64,000 bases of DNA from Mesostigma viride. Taxonomy: Eukaryota > Streptophyta > Mesostigmatophyceae > Mesostigmatales > Mesostigmataceae. The stretch is from positions 526,712 through 590,711 of the forward strand of contig RPFO01000164.1 of assembly GCA_009746045.1 (NCBI GenBank), given 5' to 3'. Both the position numbers and the translations under genes were made by a program. Under the pieces are notes generated by a model. The model did not search any database. It was not told where the DNA came from and saw nothing but the letters and a program-made list of their open reading frames with translations. Positions 1 to 12,300 of this stretch are shown here, piece after piece (the stretch's first letter is position 1; each line of letters opens with the position of its first letter).

Positions 1-3000
1 ATCTACTCAGTGGTCAGGATCCCATGGTACGACTATCACTACACTCTTTTATCAACATGATATTACGTTATCTACTCAGTGGTCAGGATCCCATGGTACG
101 ACTATCACTATACTCTTTTATCAACATGATATTACGTTATCTACTCAGTGGTCAGGATCCCATGGTACGACTATCACTACACTCTTTTATCAACATGATA
201 TTACGTTATCTACTCAGTGGTCAGGATCCCATGGTACGACTATCACTACACTCTTTTATCAACATGATATTACGTTATCTACTCAGTGGTCAGGATCCCA
301 TGGTACGACTATCACTACACTCTTTTATCAACATGATATTACGTTATCTACTCAGTGGTCAGGATCCCATGGTACGACTATCACTATACTCTTTTATCAA
401 CATGATATTACGTTATCTACTCAGTGGTCAGGATCCCATGGTACGACTATCACTACACTCTTTTATCAACATGATATTACGTTATCTACTCAGTGGTCAG
501 GATCCCATGGTACGACTATCACTATACTCTTTTATCAACATGATATTACGTTATCTACTCAGTGGTCAGGATCCCATGGTACGACTATCACTATACTCTT
601 TTATCAACATGATATTACGTTATCTACTCAGTGGTCAGGATCCCATGGTACGACTATCACTATACTCTTTTATCAACATGATATTACGTTATCTACTCAG
701 TGGTCAGGATCCCATGGTACGACTATCACTACACTCTTTTATCAACATGATATTACGTTATCTACTCAGTGGTCAGGATCCCATGGTACGACTATCACTA
801 TACTCTTTTATCAACATGATATTACGTTATCTACTCAGTGGTCAGGATCCCATGGTACGACTATCACTACACTCTTTTATCAACATGATATTACGTTATC
901 TACTCAGTGGTCAGGATCCCATGGTACGACTATCACTATACTCTTTTATCAACATGATATTACGTTATCTACTCAGTGGTCAGGATCCCATGGTACGACT
1001 ATCACTATACTCTTTTATCAACATGATATTACGTTATCTACTCAGTGGTCAGGATCCCATGGTACGACTATCACTATACTCTTTTATCAACATGATATTA
1101 CGTTATCTACTCAGTGGTCAGGATCCCATGGTACGACTATCACTATACTCTTTTATCAACATGATATTACGTTATCTACTCAGTGGTCAGGATCCCATGG
1201 TACGACTATCACTACACTCTTTTATCAACATGATATTACGTTATCTACTCAGTGGTCAGGATCCCATGGTACGACTATCACTATACTCTTTTATCAACAT
1301 GATATTACGTTATCTACTCAGTGGTCAGGATCCCATGGTACGACTATCACTATACTCTTTTATCAACATGATATTACGTTATCTACTCAGTGGTCAGGAT
1401 CCCATGGTACGACTATCACTATACTCTTTTATCAACATGATATTACGTTATCTACTCAGTGGTCAGGATCCCATGGTACGACTATCACTATACTCTTTTA
1501 TCAACATGATATTACGTTATCTACTCAGTGGTCAGGATCCCATGGTACGACTATCACTACACTCTTTTATCAACATGATATTACGTTATCTACTCAGTGG
1601 TCAGGATCCCATGGTACGACTATCACTACACTCTTTTATCAACATGATATTACGTTATCTACTCAGTGGTCAGGATCCCATGGTACGACTATCACTATAC
1701 TCTTTTATCAACATGATATTACGTTATCTACTCAGTGGTCAGGATCCCATGGTACGACTATCACTATACTCTTTTATCAACATGATATTACGTTATCTAC
1801 TCAGTGGTCAGGATCCCATGGTACGACTATCACTATACTCTTTTATCAACATGATATTACGTTATCTACTCAGTGGTCAGGATCCCATGGTACGACTATC
1901 ACTACACTCTTTTATCAACATGATATTACGTTATCTACTCAGTGGTCAGGATCCCATGGTACGACTATCACTACACTCTTTTATCAACATGATATTACGT
2001 TATCTACTCAGTGGTCAGGATCCCATGGTACGACTATCACTACACTCTTTTATCAACATGATATTACGTTATCTACTCAGTGGTCAGGATCCCATGGTAC
2101 GACTATCACTACACTCTTTTATCAACATGATATTACGTTATCTACTCAGTGGTCAGGATCCCATGGTACGACTATCACTATACTCTTTTATCAACATGAT
2201 ATTACGTTATCTACTCAGTGGTCAGGATCCCATGGTACGACTATCACTATACTCTTTTATCAACATGATATTACGTTATCTACTCAGTGGTCAGGATCCC
2301 ATGGTACGACTATCACTATACTCTTTTATCAACATGATATTACGTTATCTACTCAGTGGTCAGGATCCCATGGTACGACTATCACTACACTCTTTTATCA
2401 ACATGATATTACGTTATCTACTCAGTGGTCAGGATCCCATGGTACGACTATCACTATACTCTTTTATCAACATGATATTACGTTATCTACTCAGTGGTCA
2501 GGATCCCATGGTACGACTATCACTACACTCTTTTATCAACATGATATTACGTTATCTACTCAGTGGTCAGGATCCCATGGTACGACTATCACTACACTCT
2601 TTTATCAACATGATATTACGTTATCTACTCAGTGGTCAGGATCCCATGGTACGACTATCACTACACTCTTTTATCAACATGATATTACGTTATCTACTCA
2701 GTGGTCAGGATCCCATGGTACGACTATCACTATACTCTTTTATCAACATGATATTACGTTATCTACTCAGTGGTCAGGATCCCATGGTACGACTATCACT
2801 ACACTCTTTTATCAACATGATATTACGTTATCTACTCAGTGGTCAGGATCCCATGGTACGACTATCACTATACTCTTTTATCAACATGATATTACGTTAT
2901 CTACTCAGTGGTCAGGATCCCATGGTACGACTATCACTATACTCTTTTATCAACATGATATTACGTTATCTACTCAGTGGTCAGGATCCCATGGTACGAC

Positions 3001-6000
3001 TATCACTATACTCTTTTATCAACATGATATTACGTTATCTACTCAGTGGTCAGGATCCCATGGTACGACTATCACTACACTCTTTTATCAACATGATATT
3101 ACGTTATCTACTCAGTGGTCAGGATCCCATGGTACGACTATCACTACACTCTTTTATCAACATGATATTACGTTATCTACTCAGTGGTCAGGATCCCATG
3201 GTACGACTATCACTACACTCTTTTATCAACATGATATTACGTTATCTACTCAGTGGTCAGGATCCCATGGTACGACTATCACTATACTCTTTTATCAACA
3301 TGATATTACGTTATCTACTCAGTGGTCAGGATCCCATGGTACGACTATCACTATACTCTTTTATCAACATGATATTACGTTATCTACTCAGTGGTCAGGA
3401 TCCCATGGTACGACTATCACTATACTCTTTTATCAACATGATATTACGTTATCTACTCAGTGGTCAGGATCCCATGGTACGACTATCACTACACTCTTTT
3501 ATCAACATGATATTACGTTATCTACTCAGTGGTCAGGATCCCATGGTACGACTATCACTACACTCTTTTATCAACATGATATTACGTTATCTACTCAGTG
3601 GTCAGGATCCCATGGTACGACTATCACTATACTCTTTTATCAACATGATATTACGTTATCTACTCAGTGGTCAGGATCCCATGGTACGACTATCACTATA
3701 CTCTTTTATCAACATGATATTACGTTATCTACTCAGTGGTCAGGATCCCATGGTACGACTATCACTATACTCTTTTATCAACATGATATTACGTTATCTA
3801 CTCAGTGGTCAGGATCCCATGGTACGACTATCACTATACTCTTTTATCAACATGATATTACGTTATCTACTCAGTGGTCAGGATCCCATGGTACGACTAT
3901 CACTACACTCTTTTATCAACATGATATTACGTTATCTACTCAGTGGTCAGGATCCCATGGTACGACTATCACTACACTCTTTTATCAACATGATATTACG
4001 TTATCTACTCAGTGGTCAGGATCCCATGGTACGACTATCACTACACTCTTTTATCAACATGATATTACGTTATCTACTCAGTGGTCAGGATCCCATGGTA
4101 CGACTATCACTACACTCTTTTATCAACATGATATTACGTTATCTACTCAGTGGTCAGGATCCCATGGTACGACTATCACTACACTCTTTTATCAACATGA
4201 TATTACGTTATCTACTCAGTGGTCAGGATCCCATGGTACGACTATCACTACACTCTTTTATCAACATGATATTACGTTATCTACTCAGTGGTCAGGATCC
4301 CATGGTACGACTATCACTACACTCTTTTATCAACATGATATTACGTTATCTACTCAGTGGTCAGGATCCCATGGTACGACTATCACTATACTCTTTTATC
4401 AACATGATATTACGTTATCTACTCAGTGGTCAGGATCCCATGGTACGACTATCACTATACTCTTTTATCAACATGATATTACGTTATCTACTCAGTGGTC
4501 AGGATCCCATGGTACGACTATCACTATACTCTTTTATCAACATGATATTACGTTATCTACTCAGTGGTCAGGATCCCATGGTACGACTATCACTATACTC
4601 TTTTATCAACATGATATTACGTTATCTACTCAGTGGTCAGGATCCCATGGTACGACTATCACTACACTCTTTTATCAACATGATATTACGTTATCTACTC
4701 AGTGGTCAGGATCCCATGGTACGACTATCACTACACTCTTTTATCAACATGATATTACGTTATCTACTCAGTGGTCAGGATCCCATGGTACGACTATCAC
4801 TATACTCTTTTATCAACATGATATTACGTTATCTACTCAGTGGTCAGGATCCCATGGTACGACTATCACTACACTCTTTTATCAACATGATATTACGTTA
4901 TCTACTCAGTGGTCAGGATCCCATGGTACGACTATCACTACACTCTTTTATCAACATGATATTACGTTATCTACTCAGTGGTCAGGATCCCATGGTACGA
5001 CTATCACTATACTCTTTTATCAACATGATATTACGTTATCTACTCAGTGGTCAGGATCCCATGGTACGACTATCACTACACTCTTTTATCAACATGATAT
5101 TACGTTATCTACTCAGTGGTCAGGATCCCATGGTACGACTATCACTACACTCTTTTATCAACATGATATTACGTTATCTACTCAGTGGTCAGGATCCCAT
5201 GGTACGACTATCACTATACTCTTTTATCAACATGATATTACGTTATCTACTCAGTGGTCAGGATCCCATGGTACGACTATCACTATACTCTTTTATCAAC
5301 ATGATATTACGTTATCTACTCAGTGGTCAGGATCCCATGGTACGACTATCACTATACTCTTTTATCAACATGATATTACGTTATCTACTCAGTGGTCAGG
5401 ATCCCATGGTACGACTATCACTACACTCTTTTATCAACATGATATTACGTTATCTACTCAGTGGTCAGGATCCCATGGTACGACTATCACTACACTCTTT
5501 TATCAACATGATATTACGTTATCTACTCAGTGGTCAGGATCCCATGGTACGACTATCACTACACTCTTTTATCAACATGATATTACGTTATCTACTCAGT
5601 GGTCAGGATCCCATGGTACGACTATCACTACACTCTTTTATCAACATGATATTACGTTATCTACTCAGTGGTCAGGATCCCATGGTACGACTATCACTAT
5701 ACTCTTTTATCAACATGATATTACGTTATCTACTCAGTGGTCAGGATCCCATGGTACGACTATCACTATACTCTTTTATCAACATGATATTACGTTATCT
5801 ACTCAGTGGTCAGGATCCCATGGTACGACTATCACTATACTCTTTTATCAACATGATATTACGTTATCTACTCAGTGGTCAGGATCCCATGGTACGACTA
5901 TCACTATACTCTTTTATCAACATGATATTACGTTATCTACTCAGTGGTCAGGATCCCATGGTACGACTATCACTACACTCTTTTATCAACATGATATTAC

Positions 6001-8984
6001 GTTATCTACTCAGTGGTCAGGATCCCATGGTACGACTATCACTACACTCTTTTATCAACATGATATTACGTTATCTACTCAGTGGTCAGGATCCCATGGT
6101 ACGACTATCACTACACTCTTTTATCAACATGATATTACGTTATCTACTCAGTGGTCAGGATCCCATGGTACGACTATCACTATACTCTTTTATCAACATG
6201 ATATTACGTTATCTACTCAGTGGTCAGGATCCCATGGTACGACTATCACTATACTCTTTTATCAACATGATATTACGTTATCTACTCAGTGGTCAGGATC
6301 CCATGGTACGACTATCACTATACTCTTTTATCAACATGATATTACGTTATCTACTCAGTGGTCAGGATCCCATGGTACGACTATCACTATACTCTTTTAT
6401 CAACATGATATTACGTTATCTACTCAGTGGTCAGGATCCCATGGTACGACTATCACTATACTCTTTTATCAACATGATATTACGTTATCTACTCAGTGGT
6501 CAGGATCCCATGGTACGACTATCACTACACTCTTTTATCAACATGATATTACGTTATCTACTCAGTGGTCAGGATCCCATGGTACGACTATCACTACACT
6601 CTTTTATCAACATGATATTACGTTATCTACTCAGTGGTCAGGATCCCATGGTACGACTATCACTACACTCTTTTATCAACATGATATTACGTTATCTACT
6701 CAGTGGTCAGGATCCCATGGTACGACTATCACTATACTCTTTTATCAACATGATATTACGTTATCTACTCAGTGGTCAGGATCCCATGGTACGACTATCA
6801 CTATACTCTTTTATCAACATGATATTACGTTATCTACTCAGTGGTCAGGATCCCATGGTACGACTATCACTACACTCTTTTATCAACATGATATTACGTT
6901 ATCTACTCAGTGGTCAGGATCCCATGGTACGACTATCACTACACTCTTTTATCAACATGATATTACGTTATCTACTCAGTGGTCAGGATCCCATGGTACG
7001 ACTATCACTACACTCTTTTATCAACATGATATTACGTTATCTACTCAGTGGTCAGGATCCCATGGTACGACTATCACTATACTCTTTTATCAACATGATA
7101 TTACGTTATCTACTCAGTGGTCAGGATCCCATGGTACGACTATCACTATACTCTTTTATCAACATGATATTACGTTATCTACTCAGTGGTCAGGATCCCA
7201 TGGTACGACTATCACTATACTCTTTTATCAACATGATATTACGTTATCTACTCAGTGGTCAGGATCCCATGGTACGACTATCACTACACTCTTTATCAAC
7301 ATGATATTACGTTATCTACTCAGTGGTCAGGATCCCATGGTACGACTATCACTACACTCTTTTATCAACATGATATTACGTTATCTACTCAGTGGTCAGG
7401 ATCCCATGGTACGACTATCACTATACTCTTTTATCAACATGATATTACGTTATCTACTCAGTGGTCAGGATCCCATGGTACGACTATCACTACACTCTTT
7501 TATCAACATGATATTACGTTATCTACTCAGTGGTCAGGATCCCATGGTACGACTATCACTATACTCTTTTATCAACATGATATTACGTTATCTACTCAGT
7601 GGTCAGGATCCCATGGTACGACTATCACTACACTCTTTTATCAACATGATATTACGTTATCTACTCAGTGGTCAGGATCCCATGGTACGACTATCACTAC
7701 ACTCTTTTATCAACATGATATTACGTTATCTACTCAGTGGTCAGGATCCCATGGTACGACTATCACTATACTCTTTTATCAACATGATATTACGTTATCT
7801 ACTCTCAGTGGTCAGGATCCCATGGTACGACTATCACTACACTCTTTTATCAACATGATATTACGTTATCTACTCAGTGGTCAGGATCCCATGGTACGAC
7901 TATCACTATACTCTTTTATCAACATGATATTACGTTATCTACTCAGTGGTCAGGATCGATTGGTACGACTATCACTATACTCTTCTATCAACATGATATT
8001 ACGTTATCTACTCAGTGGTCAGGATCCCATGGTACGACTATCACTATACTCTTTTATCAACATGATATTACGTTATCTAATCTCAGTGGTCAGGATCCCA
8101 TGGTACGACTATCACTACACTCTTTTATCAACATGATATTACGTTATCTACTCAGTGGTCAGGATCCCATGGTACGACTATCACTATACTCTTTTATCAA
8201 CATGATATTACGTTATCTAATCTCAGTGGTCAGGATCCCATGGTACGACTATCACTACACTCTTCTATCAACATGATATTACGTTATCTACTCAGTGGTC
8301 AGGATCCCATGGTACGACTATCACTACACTCTTTTATCAACATGATATTACGTTATCTACTCAGTGGTCAGGATCCCATGGTACGACTATCACTATACTC
8401 TTTTATCAACATGATATTACGTTATCTACTCAGTGGTCAGGATCCCATGGTACGACTATCACTATACTCTTTTATCAACATGATATTACGTTATCTACTC
8501 AGTGGTCAGGATCCCATGGTACGACTATCACTACACTCTTTTATCAACATGATATTACGTTATCTACTCAGTGGTCAGGATCCCATGGTACGACTATCAC
8601 TACACTCTTTTATCAACATGATATTACGTTATCTACTCAGTGGTCAGGATCCCATGGTACGACTATCACTATACTCTTTTATCAACATGATATTACGTTA
8701 TCTACTCAGTGGTCAGGATCCCATGGTACGACTATCACTATACTCTTTTATCAACATGATATTACGTTATCTACTCAGTGGTCAGGATCCCATGGTACGA
8801 CTATCACTACACTCTTTTATCAACATGATATTACGTTATCTACTCAGTGGTCAGGATCCCATGGTACGACTATCACTATACTCTTTTATCAACATGATAT
8901 TACGTTATCTACTCAGTGGTCAGGATCCCATGGTACGACTATCACTATACTCTTTTATCAACATGATATTACGTTATCTACACT
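1..8984. repeat. 69-bp satellite array, about 130 units
   Basis: The unit is 69 bp and carries adjacent GGATCC and CCATGG hexamers. Copies are nearly identical from 1 to about 7250 and differ mainly at one C/T site (CACTACACTC or CACTATACTC). Irregular units cluster near the right side: a one-base loss near 7290, a two-base gain near 7802, a GATCGATTGG variant near 7957, and TAATCTCAG variants near 8078 and 8218. The array stops at 8984, only 46 bp inside the intron that starts at 9030 of the minus-strand channel gene. It is therefore probably intronic, and it continues past the left edge. Because 69 is a multiple of 3, one plus frame stays open for more than 2400 codons; I regard that frame as fortuitous. 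Confidence 0.97.
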
Positions 8985-9018
8985 GCATTATGGTATCACT
9001 CCATTTTGCCGCGTCATC

Positions 9019-9030
9019 CAGGGGCCTCAC
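9019..9030 (-). promoter_or_regulatory. donor of the satellite-containing channel intron
   Basis: ATCCAG|GTGAGG on the minus strand. It matters because it places the 69-bp array (from 8984 leftward) inside a transcribed intron rather than in intergenic DNA. Confidence 0.7.
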
Positions 9031-9318
9031 CTGGATCATGAGCACGGCCAGGATAGTGGCCAGGTTGGTCTTGATGCCCATCGAGTTGGGGAACGCGCGC
9101 CGCAGGCTGCGGTTCATGGACTTGGACAGCAGGCCCGCGGGCATGGGCTTGCCGCACACGCGGTAGACGAGCGCAAAAAGCGTGGACCGGAAGTGGGCCT
9201 GCTTCGGGTGGCCCGGCACGTCGCAGTGGATCATCACGTCGCAGCCAAAGCGGTAGAGGTCGCCGCTCTGCGCGTTCTTGCCGAGTCCCAGCGGTGGGGA
9301 GAGGCGCAGGAGGAACTC
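9031..9318 (-). CDS. channel exon 20: proximal C-terminus
   Basis: 96 codons starting [16 protein letters not shown], the LPPPLGLGK-type motif of Cav C-termini, then [13 protein letters not shown], the usual lead-in to the IQ region, ending MIQ|GTGAGG. The next exon would lie left of the 69-bp array, outside the window. Confidence 0.88.
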
Positions 9319-12300
9319 CTGAAACAATCGGGGGAAGGGGGGGGGGGGGGGGGGAAGGAGGGGGATGGGGGGAGGATGGCGGCAGGGGGGAGGGGGGAAG
9401 ATGGGCGTGGTGCAGAACCGCGACAGCGAAGAAGCAGGTGCATGAGCCAAAAAGACACCCAAAAGGAAGACGGGGGCCTCGTTGGCTGCGTTGAGTGAGC
9501 CGTGTTGATATTACAGTACCCACTGTACGACACAGTACCGGGCAGGGCGAGTACCTGGAGGCACGCAGGCAGTGAACGTAAAAGGAACTCGTAAAGCCGG
9601 TTGCGTGGGAGGCATCCGAGGCAGGCGGCCAGGGGTTGTAAGCAGGCATCAGGCACCGGGATGCGCAACGTGGCATACCCCTAACGTGGCAGGTCGGTCC
9701 GGCCACCCAATAGGCCCTCATGCAGATAAGCAGGCCACCATGCGTCTACCAACGCGTATGAGACGGGATGTATTCTCCCCTCTGATCACTGCACCCCGCA
9801 CTAGTGCAACCTAATGCTGCAATGTCACGACTTGCAGAAGCTACAAAAACGTCCACATGCGCCCAGAGGCCACTGGGACATACACGAGGCTCTTATCACG
9901 CCCCCCAGCACGCAAACAGCCACGATGCTGGGATCTATATAGCCTTAGGCATCTCTCGCCAGCGGACACGGCAACTGACCAAACAGAGCACATCACCACA
10001 GGCCAAGGGGTACACGGTAGACATGAGCTTTTTTTTTATCGCTTTTACACGTGTAACTTGACGAGTGCGTGCCCTATTGATGCTAGCGTAGCTTTTTCCT
10101 TATATGCGCGCGCGATAATGTACATTTTAGTTAACGGGGTAATCTTCACGCACAGGTATGCACGCCGACACGGCCGGGCCAGCAACTCACCGGCAGCGCG
10201 GGGATGGGTATGTACCCCGTGCCCACGTCATACTGCACAAACAGCTGCACAAACTCCTCCAGGCTCGTCCCGTTCACGTTCCACATCTCCGACTCCTGCT
10301 GCTTCTCAAAGTTCTCGATAATGACCTGGCGGGGGACGGTGGGACGATGGGGGACAACGGGATCGTGGCACGGTGGCACAGGGGGCGAGAACCGCAGGAC
10401 AGGTGGGCACGGCAAGGCGCCGCGGCAACGCGCGCAGGCATCAGCCGGGGTACACGGGACGCATCCACCTTCCGAGAATCCACATTCCATCATCAGCCAG
10501 CCGTCATCACGCCCTGAGCTGTGTTCCCTCAAGCTGCGCTAGCATCAGGCTATGCTATGGCTTGGATCGCCGTGGTCTCTTCTGTGTGGAGACGTTTCAA
10601 CTCGACACAGCAGCTGTTGACCAAGAACCATGTTACCCCCCCAGCGACACGTGTGTCATCATCGCCATCTTCGAGGACAGGTCAGTGAAGCATTCATAGA
10701 CCACGTCGGTGAGCGGTTCCACTATTTCCTCTCTGATCTCACTGCGGTGCACAGGGGGCTGCATCAGGTGTTATCTGACCACCGTGCACAGGTTAATGGA
10801 TCAGCCGTCAGCACAACGGCCTCAACCCGTTACTTAATTGCATGCTTGTTCTCCGCAATAAACCAGTCCAGTCGACCGCTGCGCAAGGCAATGCTTAGAT
10901 TCTTATGTCCTCGACTCCGTCTCTCATCCCCCCTTGCCGAGTACAGTTCCTAAGAAATGCAACTGCCAGCGGTGCGCTCACCGCCGCGAACGGGCCACCT
11001 AGTCCCTATTCATCTCTGTACTGTCGTCCCTTGAAATAGCAACTGCCAGTGGTGCGCTCACCGCCATGACTGGCAACCCAGTCCCCTTATCAATCCCTGG
11101 CTCTGTACACTTCCTGAAAACAGCGACTGCAAAAGGCTTGCTCACCGCCGTGAACAGGTTGAGCATCATCATGGACACGATGATGACAAAGGTGATGAAG
11201 TACACTATCGCCACTGGCGAGCCGCAGTTGTCCAGCTTGTGGTTGCACTTGGGCGGCTGCACCATGCAGTCCTGCATGATGCCCACCCATGTCTCTCCAG
11301 TCGCGGCGCGGAACATGGTCAGCAGCGCATCAGGGAAGGTGCGGAAGTTGGCGTGGTCGTTCATGTGTTCGCCCGGGATGACCTTGCCAAAGAGCTGCCG
11401 TTTGGGGGGGGGGGGGGGGCATGAACAGGCCCGTGTTGGGCAAGGGACAGGGGGTGGCAATTGGGTGGGGTTTAAGTGTGGTCACCATTATGCCACGGTG
11501 AGAAATTTCATGGCTTGTTTGGTGCCGGGAATCAAGACCCCACATTTCCACAATCCAACCCTCTGAGCCGCCCTTAGCCGCTTAGCCGCGAAGGGCCACA
11601 GTTGGTCGCCGCAAGACATGCGTGTTGAATGGGGATCAAAGGGGCGCGCAATGGCTCGGGCTCTCCCACGAGACTTGTTGGCGCCCGATGGCTCTTCCTT
11701 GGTGGTCACTGAAGCCTCCGTGGTGGTCACTGTCCCGGCTGGACCACCCACGAGACCTGCTGGCGCCTGATGGCTCGGGCTCTCCCACGCGAGCATTTGG
11801 CATCACGACACGGAGAGGCAACCGCAGCTGATGTGGGCGTGGACGAACCAGAGGAGAACGCGGCCCGGCCCGCCTGCTACTACCGTAGGTGAGCCTACGA
11901 AGGTAAGGAGAGGGCATGGCCTTCACCTGCCGATTTACGCGACCATGAATGAGAGGGCGAATACCTGCCCTGCCATACGTCCATGGCAAAGGTCTTCCCT
12001 TGGATGGCTTCTACAAGGCCCCGCCTGCAGAATATGGCCCACCCTGCACGCCAGTTTGATTAGACTTTTACCTATTATCTCTACCCTTAACTTAACATGG
12101 GGTCGATGGGGGAAACAGCAGGAAAAGACTGGCTCTCTGCACGCCGATAGAGGGGTTATTAGACATGAGGATAGGACGCCAGGCGGGGACAACCCGCTCA
12201 CCTGCACGCCGATCGAGGGGTTATTAGACATGAGGATAGGACGTCAGGCGGGGACAACCCGCTCACCTGCACGCCGATAGAGGGGTGATTAGACATGAGG

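Noticed and set aside
24-7304. 2426-codon open frame of 23-residue repeats
   Set aside because: It follows from a stop-free 69-bp unit divisible by 3. It has no unique N- or C-terminus, codon variation is not synonymous-biased, and the frame breaks at the first odd-length unit.
9014-9721. Proline-rich minus-strand frame overlapping channel exon 20
   Set aside because: A shadow of the true exon frame and of the poly-C tract.
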